A stretch of DNA of 64,000 bases from Schistosoma mansoni (taxonomy: Eukaryota > Platyhelminthes > Trematoda > Strigeidida > Schistosomatidae): contig NC_031500.1 of assembly GCF_000237925.1 (NCBI RefSeq), positions 1,860,001 to 1,924,000 of the forward strand, read 5' to 3'. A model generated the notes under the pieces. It was not told the origin of the DNA. It did no database searches and saw only the letters and a list, made by a program, of their open reading frames with translations. A program made the translations under genes and the position numbers. Position 1 is the first letter of the stretch, and every line of letters begins with the position of its first letter. Below are positions 54,090 through 64,000 of the stretch, one piece after another.

Positions 54090-56950
54090 GTTTTTCAAAC
54101 AGGGAGGTGCTAATCTATGGTTGAGTGTGTGTTTGTCATGAACTCTAAACTGGTGCGAAACATACCATTCTGTAGATAGTTTCTGAGACAAAATAGAAGC
54201 GGGTCGGTGAAACCCATCTTTGTAGGCTTCGCTATGAGAAGTACGTGCACTACTATGTCGAAGGCTATTACAAACTTAAGGAATATTTCACCGTACGGTG
54301 TCTTTTGATTTCGGCAGGCCGTCTGTCTGTCCCGTGCGTTGAAAATGTCAGACGCGCAGGACCAACCTTTCACTAACCCTTGTCGAGCTTCACACAGGAC
54401 GCCATTTTCGTCTATGTGGGCGAGACTATGATTTATGGACGAGCTAATTAGACTTAAAATAACAGGTGTCGGATTTGAGCGTGAAATTCATACACACATT
54501 TCACTAAATACTATTTCGCCATCATAGCTAATGTCAGTTTGTAATAAAAACCAGAAATCTAATTCCTAACCCTAACCATTAACTGTAAATCATAAGTCTC
54601 ATTCCTCACACTGTTTTATAACCCTTATTTAGTCCTGATTAGTAGGTACATTTGCAAGATCACTTTGGCGTTGTTCAAAGCTCTTCCATATGTCAAAGTC
54701 TCACCTCAATGTGATCCATCATTTAATGACCAGCCCTTTATTTGCACTCGACAAAGCTGGGAGTAATGTAATTGGTTTGCACATAATCTAGATCTTTCCT
54801 ACCTCCTCCTTTAAAAAATGAGAAAGGAGTGGTTTGTTTCAATTCCTTTAGAAGTTGTTGTGACTTTACTGAGTATCTGAACATACCACACACCTGTGAA
54901 CTATTAGCTTCAGTGCGCTGTTTCAGGATTTCGGGGCAGTTGTTGTAGCACCCCACAGACTTTTTTGAGATCAGGGATTCCAGTTTTTTACCTGGTACTA
55001 AACCGGGAGTGAGATGGATATCTCCCAGGCCATCAGTCGGCAATGGAGTCGAAAAAAGGTCTGCAATTGCAGATTCCTAGTTTAGTTGCTCAGCGAAGTT
55101 GACATCATTTCCAAGTTTGTAAGATCTTCAACAGTGAGGCATTAAAGAGAACAGACCTCCTCGTTTGTGAGGTTGTTAGTCACGAACTTATAGAGATATT
55201 TTGGGTTAGCTTACATTTATCTGCCAACTTGGTATGGAAATGTCTACTGTGGATTCTAAATTTTATTTTTTATCTGTTTATCGGTACGAAGTAAGAACTA
55301 GGGCTAAGATCCTTTAGATCAATTTTACATTTGTGTCAGGCCCAACTTTTGGTGTGTAGTAGGAGTTCCGTTTTTCTCTTAACTTAGTATCTTGTAGTCC
55401 TGGGTGTGTATTTCGCTAGGGGTATGTCGTGTAGGATGACTTTATGAACAGTATTACTAATTATCTCCTGGTAGTCATTCACATTTAACTTCCACCACTC
55501 ATATGTAATGGAGTGTGTTGGACATGCTCCCTCAATGTCGTACGGTCTGCTCCTGCATAAAAAATGTAGGGGACACCCTTGTCCTTTCGAATTCATTTGT
55601 TTGTGCTGAAGTTGAATATGACTGTCCCATGATTACTACTCCCTATTGGTGCTTCGAAAAGAGCATCTTCAACCAGAAACTGATGGTTAGTTAGCAAATA
55701 GTCTAGTTTAAGGGGTTTTACGTCTTTACAGAACGACTAATATGTAGAACATCTCATATACTTGTGATAAATCATAATGATAAAGTGTTTTCCTTGGTTC
55801 GTCAAGTGCCTGAAAAAACGAAATTTAGTTTTTCTATAACTTCAGTAAATCAAGTACGCTGAGATAAGTTTTATTACGTTTCTGGAGAGGTGACGGACTT
55901 TTGAATTCATCTGCATTTAAGAACCATTAAAAATATTCCTGAAATATCTCTCAACAAGTACCCATTTCACTTGGGTTAAGTTATCCGAGTTTCTTCGCCC
56001 TCAGAAAACTGATAAGATGGTAGTCAACAAATGTATGTGCAAAACCAAATCCATGAAGGACCTCACTACAGAAATGGTTGAACATGTTACCGGTTTCTTG
56101 TGATCAGCTGTAGTTGGTGGGATGAAAGCTTCCATTAGATTAAAAATTAAGATTGTAATCAACATCTGAATGGATATCTATAAGTACATTCAGAAATTTT
56201 AAGACAGAAGTCGATTCATAATGGCCTCTATTACCACAGATTTTTTTCGTGTGATTTACGATGTTTCTGACCAAATATAACAGTTTTGTCATTAACCGAG
56301 ATGAAAAGTCTGCAAAACGTACAAATTCAAGTTCTTTTTATATTTAGCTGAATTCCTACAGAGTAGCACCAGTTGGAATATTATATAGGATAAAGATTTT
56401 ATTTCATCTAATCATTTGCTAATAACTTTCTGACTTATTGGAACGAAGACTATGGAAAAGGGTAACCTCTGTACTAATTTATGGGATATTATTACACGTC
56501 TTATTGTATGGTAACGGAGTGATTAGATTGTTGAGTTTATGTCGTAAATCATCAACGTAGATGATGTTGGATCCATTTTGCAAGTGAAAATCCCTCCATG
56601 CACACATTTGTGATTTCTTCCTTACGTGTTCTTTATTTGTATATGTTGTTAACATTTTTGATGTTAATTAAGACTGTAACGTTCAATTTTCTTGGTTTTA
56701 CTATCGTTTTTTATTGAGTCTCTATGTTCCTTACTGAGCTGTATCTAGTTTGTTTTAATTGCTATTATTCTGGCATCTGCCATATTGGCTGCTCGCTCTT
56801 TGATTGTGCGGTTTGATTTTGACTGGGATCGTGCATTTTTGGTTGTAATTTGGAGCACTTTCCCAGATATTGAAACACTTTGTGTTATAGAAAAGCCGCT
56901 CAGACGGAATCTTACTTGATCTATCCAGAAAGGATAGAATAACGCTCACC
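54090..56950 (-). mobile_element. CR1-like (SR1-type) LINE, broken
   Basis: On the minus strand, pieces run in order. From about 56.95 kb comes an N-terminal-type stretch (SFLDRSSKIPSERLFYNTKC); near 55.65 kb, endonuclease C-terminus-like LLTNHQFLVEDALF. Near 55.2 kb is ANPKYLYKFVTNNL. Near 55.0-54.75 kb is reverse transcriptase GDIHLTPGLV, PEILKQ, MFRYSVKSQQ and KGGRKD. Near 54.3 kb is FDIVVHVLL, corresponding to the FDxVxH motif. It has many frame breaks. The 3' end was not found. Confidence 0.7.
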
Positions 56951-57429
56951 TTTTGGTGTTTTCCGTAGTTTTCATATATTTCTTATCACCTTGCTATTTA
57001 TTGTAACTTAGATTGAATATTTTGGTATCAATTGTTGGTTGAATAACCGGGTGATAATATTCGTTTAGGTAAATTTGTACATTTGTATATATGATGAAAT
57101 TTAGAACCGTGTTACCCAAAATACCTTGTTTTGATTTAGACTGGGGCACGAATGTATAAAACTATTCCTCGGTTATTCGGCCACATCCAGACCTATTGGA
57201 ATCTAGGTTTGGATCTTACAGATGATCCATGTCGAATGATCGGGAGCCTACTCAATTTAGACGGGAATGACGGGACCAACAGCTAACTTCAAAGTTACAC
57301 CTCGCGGTCAGCACCTAAAGTGAATTATCCCTTCGTCTGACCTAGGTAACACTACTGCTTTGAAGGCTGTATAACACAAAGGATTTTATTACAAAGATGC
57401 ATTGGTAAAAGTAGGTTAAAGGAAGAAGC
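56951..57429. other. nothing firmly recognised
   Basis: Part of it may belong to the G repeat that follows. Confidence 0.3.
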
Positions 57430-57605
57430 TGCGACCACCACTTTATAGGTCAGTCCATGGCGTGCAGTCAACTGATGCGCGCTGGTCGTCATTGACTTTA
57501 ACAGGAATCGATGGACTATTCGATATTCGGTGACTCAAATGCCGGGTGATTTGGTTAGGGCTCAGTGACATTTCACTGGCCCTAAAATATATTCAGTATT
57601 TTTCA
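57430..57605. repeat. G repeat, first copy
   Basis: It matches 60195-60370 on the same strand (TGCGACCAC, TGATGCGCG, CTATTCGATA, GGTTAGGGCTCAGTGACATTT). A third piece is at 61020-61125. The pair flanks the element at 57650-59420 and may represent its end repeats. Confidence 0.5.
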
Positions 57606-57649
57606 AGCCACAAATAACTAGGTGAGCACGAACGAACGTATTGTGTTCA

Positions 57650-59420
57650 GAATTCAAATGCAGGTGGTCATCAAGCACAAAAGAATCATTCATTCATACA
57701 AACACTACATATGCCAAAATGTAAATGAGAACCCAAATTTGTGAAATCAATCTTCTTTTAAGGTTCATCATGTGTGTATTGGACGTAGACTGTGTATGGT
57801 CTACAATATACTCATGAGTATTAGAGTTAACGACTGAAACTGGAACGGACCCACCTGGGTCCTAGTATTGTATTTAATCAACATATCGGTTATGTACTGA
57901 GACGACTGATATCTAGAATTTGCATCAGAGTCTTTCCAACATTATCCTCCTCCATGAAATAATGTTGGATCTTCATATCCTTAAGTTATAAATGATGTTT
58001 ATTCATTAAATACATATTTCTCACATTGATTAAAAGATTCATTAGAAGTGACCTGATGATGAGGATAAACAACAGTTGATATGAAATCGTATTAATTATA
58101 GTCGAAATCGAGCTCATATACAACTCGTGCTTCGGATTGAACAAGTTTCCCACAGGAAATAAATGCATCGCGAGGGTAAATAACATTTGATATGATACAA
58201 GGATATGATTCTTCTGGAATATTTTCTTCAAGTTTATAAAGAATGTTATTGGAAAATAATGATATATTGGAAAAATCAGTATCTATAAAAACAGCATCAA
58301 ATGTTTGGTGATGTTTTCAATCATCAAACATATTATCTTCAAATTTGTACAAAATTTCATCAGAAATATGTGAATTGTTTGGACAAACCACATATGATAA
58401 AATGACATGAGAATTTTGATCAGGACTTGGCGCACTCGGTATGTCTACTATATATTTGTTAATTATTTCATTAGAAATACATGAATAATGAGAACAACGC
58501 ATATCTAGTAAAACAATACCACGAATATGATCAGAGTATGATTTATTTGAAACATTCAACTTAATAGAGTCAGAACTACAAAGTATAGCATTATTTGCAG
58601 TGAATGGATGTGTCCGATCTCACCACATTCAAAGCATTTAGCATTACGAAATAAATATGAGTTAAATGAGTTGAACTTATCACAGAACAAACATTGATCA
58701 AATCTGTGCTCATCTTCGTGACCTACATCACAACTCCTCAATGAATTGTTACCTGCATAATCTTGAGTGAGCATTGGATTGGGATGACGTGATAGTGTCC
58801 TGATGAATCGTTTTCTGAAATTTTCCTCCTTTATAGCATTCGAAATTTACACACATTACATGGTCTAGTAGGAGTTCTTTGAAAGCTTTTCTGGAAATGC
58901 TAAAGTTCTTGATAAACTATAGGCTTCTTTTCAGATGGATGTAAGGAAATGCGCCACAATACTGACACCCTCAAAATCGTCCATGGTCATAGTCCAGATT
59001 TCAAACCTTTAAATATAATCGTCAAAAGCATAGAAATTTGAGTGTATGTCCAACTATTCCATCAGGCACCATCGCGACGCCAATATGATGAGTAGAAATA
59101 TCTGAACTATTCTACGAATTAACAATCCCAGAAATAAAACGATTTAGACCAAAGAGAACTAGATGAACACAAACTAACTTATCATATTCAAAATTTAAAA
59201 TCAAACAGATATCAAGTACAAATGAACCACTAGTTCATACAAACACCACATCATCATATTGATTTGTTTCATTGTAAGCTCTTGAGATACTATCTGGTAA
59301 CCCTTGACAATTGCATAGGCCACGTAGAATAACAAGCAACACAATGTTTGTTGATTGCTTTGTCATGAAGTGTAACAAACAATGTTCGTACTTATTGTCA
59401 CATTTAAACATAGAGAACAT
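57650..59420 (-). mobile_element. LTR-element fossil with Gag-like zinc knuckle
   Basis: The minus strand carries a CCHC-like knuckle (KCFECGEIGHIHS) near 58.65 kb and further polyprotein-like stretches on both sides. It is broken in many places and looks old. Sequences near 57.65-57.73 kb and 59.16-59.25 kb resemble each other, so two related copies may be joined. A Gypsy-type origin is likely but not proven. Confidence 0.55.
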
Positions 59421-59939
59421 CTGCTAAAGTTTCTATTATAAGCAGAGGAACATTAGTGCTTGACATCTTAAACAACATTTCTATCGCGACAATTCTTCTC
59501 GATTAAATGTCACTGTAGTGTTCAAGATGCATCTATTACCATTATCAAAGTGAATCTACTTTTTCTTTAACTCAAAAATGATCGTATTCATTGTTCTTAT
59601 ATTTTATAGACGTGTTGGCAAACTATACGTGAAATGAAACGAATTCATTTTACCCCATAGTTGTCATTAAAATGAGGAAATCATTTCACAATTTATTTCA
59701 AAACATGAATGTACATTTGGAATTCCAAGTGATTTAAGCAATGAAAAAGATCTATACAAATCCTTTAAAAGTTGAAGTTCATCAAAATTTATAACTGTTC
59801 ACCACGTGCAATACTTAAATCTATATGAAGCCTCTTCTTATTTTATTCGATTAATAGTTTTGTGTCAGTAAATAGATCCCCAAAATAAATAGTTCTATAC
59901 GTCTTTGAAACTGATGCTGACCTGATAAGTTTTACTTAA
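59421..59939. other. nothing firmly recognised
   Basis: Between the fossil and the second G repeat; probably part of the same old element. Confidence 0.3.
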
Positions 59940-60370
59940 CACACCCTTGCTGAAAACATTCGGTCAAGCAACAGCACTAGATCACGATTGGACACGCTGT
60001 GATGCGCATTCCCTTACAACGACTAGTCAGCTTAGCTCAGATACTTTCTGAATATCTTGTAAGTATATCTTCAAACTCCAGTCGGAAGAGCCTTGCATTA
60101 ATACTTAACAAGGCTTACCCCCCCGGTACTGTGGCCACTTTGACGACCGTAAAGGACAAACATGACTTTATAGAAGAAATACATTAGCTAAGATAGATTT
60201 GAGAAACTGTTTGCGACCACTGTCGCATGGACCGTTCCATGTCGTACCACCTATTGATGCGCGTTGGTTTTTCTTGGCTTTGGAGAGGACCTGTTCAACT
60301 ATTCGATACTCAGTGACCTGCCTAACATATGAGTCGGCTAGGGTTCAGTGACATTTTACCGGCTCTACTG
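59940..60370. repeat. G repeat, second and longer copy
   Basis: Its last 175 bp match 57430-57605. Its first part resembles 25600-25740. LTR-like by position only. Confidence 0.45.
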
Positions 60371-60501
60371 TCTTAATGCACTGTAATTAACCGTAGTGAT
60401 ATGAATATTTAACTTAGATAATCGGATGTCACACTACTCGGCAACTTCCTGGCCTAGGCCACTCCAAGTTGTTGCGAAATTCTCCTGTTTCATTCATACA
60501 T

Positions 60502-60857
60502 CTGCAGATGGCGTCGAGTCGCGATTGACTATGATCACCACCACAGGAAGATTAAGTGTCAGGTATCGACTTGGATCCCTCGGTAGGCCAAAATGTAGAA
60601 GGCTGTTGACGGTTGAAATAAGATATATTTGTTGGAGATCTCGTGGTATAAAAAGGATACCGAGACGTGCCAAAGTTTACAAGCGGAACTGCCGAGCGTA
60701 CTTGAGTTCGTGCAAGGTCACAGGCAACGGGAGTGAAAGTGTCTTTGGTACAGTTAAACAAACAGGTACAGTAAAACAATCACTGGTACAATTGGTTATA
60801 GTAATAAATGTTTCCATTATACCAGTCACGTTCTCGTCACAAAAGTAGGTCACTACA
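60502..60857 (+). repeat. LTR-like direct repeat, copy 1
   Basis: It matches 62185-62544 in the same orientation. It starts TGCAGATGGCGTCGAG and ends AGGTCACTACA, with a TATAAAA-like box and a conserved hairpin (GGTAT, loop, ATACC). Confidence 0.6.
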
Positions 60858-61284
60858 CATCTAAAGAACAAATTATGTCTTGTCAAGGATGATTTCATTA
60901 ACAGAACAGTTTAGGGTACGTTGAAGAAAAATTATCACCAAGTTATTGCACTTGTCTATTTCGTGACTTTTATCAACTAATTCTTGATAATCATCCCTGA
61001 TCTTCAACGATTTGCCATTAACGAGTTATCTTTAAACAATCCGTTTTCTAGGGTTCGAATTTCAGGTTGACTAATAATTCGACTGGGGCTCAGTATCATT
61101 TTACTGACTCTGCAGTCTATTAAAGCTGAAATTTGCAAGTCCGAATTCAGAAGTGATGCATCTAGTAAAATACTAAGACTGAAGTTACTCAGATCAATCC
61201 AAAGCACTTTTACTGCAGGTAAACTACAACTAATGTCTTCCACACGTCCAATGATCATGCCGATGTTGAAAGATAAATTCCCTA

Positions 61285-61640
61285 GACTAGCCACTTCTTT
61301 CTGTATCTATCAATTCAACTACTCCAGTGGAGCAAGTTATATTGACAGATGTTCTAGGAATTTGTATATTCAAGCTAGTGAGCACCTCTCAGTGTGGTTA
61401 AGCAAAAGTGTAATTAAAACGGTTAACAGCTCCATTTTAGACTATTTACTTCAGACGGGACATACAGCCAACATGGCGCAATCGTATTAATAACAGTCTA
61501 CCTAATTCCATCAGACTAAGAATCCTGCAGACGTATAAGGCAATTGTTATCCGGATCAAAAAGTCAGAGCTTTGCATTCAAAAGAAATATGTTCAGCAGC
61601 TCTTTTTACCCTGGCCAACAATCGTTAATTCACATGTTAC
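61285..61640 (+). mobile_element. Penelope-type GIY-YIG endonuclease fragment
   Basis: The plus frame reads CIYQFNYSSGASYIDRCSRN, then QASEHLSVWLSKSVIKTVNS and LLQTGHTA. This fits the GIY-YIG domain with the Y-I-x-R-x-S-R and E-H motifs. It is truncated and degraded. It lies between the two LTR-like direct repeats. Confidence 0.65.
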
Positions 61641-61784
61641 AATTTTCAATCATGTTGTAGTGCCGCGATTCGTTAATCGTTTACTTCGATAACCGTTATG
61701 ATTCTAAACTTAACGGTGCGTAAAATCAGAAGACAAAGGATTGCAGCGACTACAGTTTATTGTCGAATAACTCAGGTTAGAAAG

Positions 61785-61905
61785 CTAACAACACCTGAGC
61801 GAATATGAACGAGCGAGTGAGCGGCAAGCGAGAGAGTGAACAGGCGAATAAGCAAAGGAAGCGAACGAGGAGCAAGCGAGCAAATAGCAAGCAATTACAT
61901 AGGCA
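61785..61905 (+). repeat. GAGCGA-rich purine tract
   Basis: About 120 bases of imperfect GCGA/AGCGAG units on one strand, strongly purine-biased. It is non-coding on the plus strand. Confidence 0.6.
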
Positions 61906-62184
61906 ATTTATAGTCAAATTTAATAAGGGCACAGCAAACCAAAACAAAGGCTGATAATAATATTTGCGTGCGTACATATATGGGGAGGAGTATGAGTCAT
62001 CGAATGATGTTTAAGCAGTCAACATTTCGGATAGAGTGTCATGTGCTTTAGTGGTATAGCAGTGCAAAGAATATGCAAATTGTTACTATCCAAATAACGA
62101 TGTCTGTTAAGTAAGTTATAAAAAGGGCTTAACCAAAATTGGCTATAATCGAAATTGATTGTAGGATGGTTGCTATAATGTACT

Positions 62185-62544
62185 TGTAGATGGGGTCGAG
62201 TTTTGATGGACTATGATCACCACTACATTAAGTTTACGCGTCCAAAAGCGACTTTGTCCCTTTGATAACTCGCAAAGTAGGAGGCTGTAATTGGTCCAGG
62301 TAGAGTAAAATTATTGGCGATCTCGTGGTATCGAAAGAATACCGAGACGTGCCAACGATTACAGGCAACAAGGACAGAGCGTAAGAGAGTTTAAACCAAC
62401 AAGATGGAGAGCGGAACGAGAAGTGAGTTTAATACAGTTAAACAAGTATAGTAAAACAATCGCTGGTTCAATTGGTTATAATAATAATAATAATTGTTTC
62501 TATTATACCAATCGCGTTCTTGTCGAAAAAAGCAGATCACTACA
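62185..62544 (+). repeat. LTR-like direct repeat, copy 2
   Basis: Partner of 60502-60857. It shares GACTATGATCACCAC, the GGTATC...GATACC-type hairpin and AATTGGTTATA, and ends GATCACTACA. It carries a short ATA expansion. Confidence 0.6.
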
Positions 62545-63140
62545 TACTCTCCTTTTAAAGTAATCTACAGAGTCAAAGGAACCGAATTGAAGGAGGGTCG
62601 AATCAATATTTGATGTACTCTGCCTTAAACTTGGCCAATTTTTTAGTGGATTATTAATTTGGATTTATATAATTGTAGAACCTGATAAGAAATTCATTGA
62701 AAAAGAATATTCTTCATTGATTAAGACCAGTAGTGTAGGTGGAAATTTCTGAAGATGTCAGAACTATAGTATACTCTAAGTATATATATTCATCTTAAAC
62801 TTTACCAGTAACCACTGTACTATTCAAAGAATACAATGAAACCCATTTAAGAAGTAACAAAGACTGATGAACGTAGTTTCCTGGTGTTCTTTATTTTTTG
62901 TTTGTGTGAGGTTGGGGGGAAGGACAACTGACATATTTAACCCAGAAATAAGTCATAAGATCTTAAAATACTGACATGATATGATTGACCATAGAAACAA
63001 AAGTTACTAGGTAAAGTACATAAGTATATAACATGTAATACCTTCTTATGTCGTATGTCATGTCATTCACAGAATGATTTCCTATGATTGAATCAAGTAC
63101 ATTTTGAACAATACAATCAATGTATGATTGATTACTATAC
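62545..63140. other. upstream region of the VAL-like gene
   Basis: AT-rich; no other feature seen. Confidence 0.3.
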
Positions 63141-63147
63141 TATAAAT
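63141..63147 (+). promoter_or_regulatory. possible TATA box of the VAL-like gene
   Basis: TATAAAT lies 51 bp before the start codon. Position is plausible, but in AT-rich DNA this is weak evidence. Confidence 0.3.
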
Positions 63148-63191
63148 GATTGTAAAGTATTAGGGAACTACGTCTTTTATAAGATAGAATA

Positions 63192-63374
63192 ATGAATAAG
63201 AATCATCCCTTGCATTTTGTTATCTTTTCATTGTTCGTTTGCACTTCAAATGGTGCTAAGAAGAATCTAACACAAAAATTAGAAACTATACATCGTTTAC
63301 ATACATATTATAGAAATTCTATTCTACTTTGTAAAGTTCCAACACAACCTCCAGCTGAAGATATGGAAGTATTG
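63192..63374 (+). CDS. venom allergen-like (CAP/SCP-TAPS) secreted protein, exon 1
   Basis: This exon encodes 61 residues. Residues 1-22 form a signal peptide (hydrophobic core PLHFVIFSLFVCTS). Residues 26-61 (LTQKLETIHRLHTYYRNSI, then CKVPTQPPAEDMEVL) match the start of the CAP domain in schistosome venom allergen-like proteins, including the usual C-x-V-P-x-Q-P-P-A motif. The exon ends TTG before GTAAGA, phase 0. The remaining CAP motifs must lie in exons beyond the window. Members of the secreted group are exported by larvae and adults, and roles in host interaction are proposed for the family. The downstream intron holds an RTE piece. Confidence 0.75.
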
Positions 63375-63419
63375 GTAAGATTTATTTTAATATGATATAT
63401 ATTGAAGACTTATTCTTTA

Positions 63420-63800
63420 CTTCATTACTTACTAACTCCTGTTATCGCGATTCAAAGAGCATAGACCGCCCACTAGCACTCTCCATCTAACCCTGTTCCA
63501 GATCCTTCCAGTTGTTATTGATCCTTTTCATGTCTGCTTTCAGTCCCAGTCCCTTTTCACGATTTCAAGTTAGCAACTACCTAGTGATGCAGTTTGATGA
63601 TTTCTTTGATGTATGTTCTATTCACTTTCAACGTCTTTTCCTAATTTCCTCCTTAGCTGAAGGCTGATTGGTTTTATCCCCCAGTAGATTGTTGTTGATG
63701 GTATCCGGCCAACGGATCAGGAGTATCTTACATAGACAACTGTTTATAAATACTTTTACCATTTTGATGATGGTTATAGTGGTTCAGAAACATAAACGTA
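63420..63800 (-). mobile_element. RTE LINE fragment in VAL-like intron 1
   Basis: TTACTTACTAACTCCTGTTA tail in antisense and the C-terminal region up to TTTTGATGATGGTTATAGTG. It is 5'-truncated. Confidence 0.75.
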
Positions 63801-64000
63801 TCAAATAAACTCTATTCATTAATTTTGAATGTAGCATCAGTTTTAAAATAATCACACACTGTTCTATGTTCTTATGTCATCATTAACATTAACTTCATTG
63901 ATGGTTCGTAATTATAGAAGGGTTAATTAGTAGATTTGAATTATTTCTTCTGGTAAGCGTTTCTTTAGCGAGTAAAGTTTCTACGGGATGGGGTCGTAAA

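Noticed and set aside
54110-55596. Three minus open frames as host genes
   Set aside because: They fall in order along a CR1-like reverse transcriptase and endonuclease and are separated by frame breaks.
60502-62544. Hammerhead ribozyme in the LTR-like repeats around the Penelope fragment
   Set aside because: A conserved hairpin with a GAAA-containing loop is present, but no CTGANGA core or suitable cleavage triplet was found on either strand.

Overview
This 64 kb window is AT-rich eukaryotic DNA from a blood fluke (Schistosoma). The diagnosis rests on Sm-alpha-type repeats that carry hammerhead ribozymes, many SR2-like RTE retrotransposon pieces, CR1-like and Penelope-like fragments, a Merlin-type DNA transposon pair, and host exons with A/T-ending codons. 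I cannot name the species. One 200-base run of N (49231-49430) is an assembly gap.

Host genes are few and split. (1) Plus strand, about 3.4-21.6 kb: a three-exon EF-hand calcium-binding protein (exons 4975-5779, 14503-14714, 20975-21118; phases agree; 386 residues). It is an internal duplication of a unit of about 192 residues of the calexcitin/sarcoplasmic calcium-binding type. The locus shows three separate tandem duplications: 5' flank (3407-4338), 5' leader (4561-4970), and an 887-bp unit that copies the 3' part of exon 1 with its splice donor (5535-7250). (2) Minus strand, 47391-41312: the last two exons of an unidentified, very acidic protein, separated by a 5.6 kb intron whose donor lies at the edge of a GTGA microsatellite. 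(3) Plus strand, 63192-63374: the first exon of a secreted venom-allergen-like (CAP/SCP-TAPS) protein that continues beyond the window.

The rest is largely transposon debris. SINE-B (my label) is a tRNA-headed element of up to about 430 bp with a type I hammerhead ribozyme, present in some 40 pieces. The alpha family is a second tRNA-headed element with a different hammerhead; at 20.4-20.9 kb it forms a tandem array of about 333-bp units. An F family (about 540-620 bp) shares its 3' tail with the LINE at 16.5-17.76 kb. RTE fragments occur throughout. Inverted duplications are seen at 23.4/24.2 kb (RTE), 30.6-32.1/38.3-39.9 kb (Merlin-like) and 44.1-44.8 kb (SINE plus flank). From 50 to 62.5 kb there are a CR1-like LINE, an LTR-element fossil with a Gag-like zinc knuckle, and a Penelope-type fragment between LTR-like direct repeats.

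The three genes show no functional link. What they share is a repeat environment in which introns carry self-cleaving ribozyme SINEs and local duplications have copied regulatory and coding DNA.
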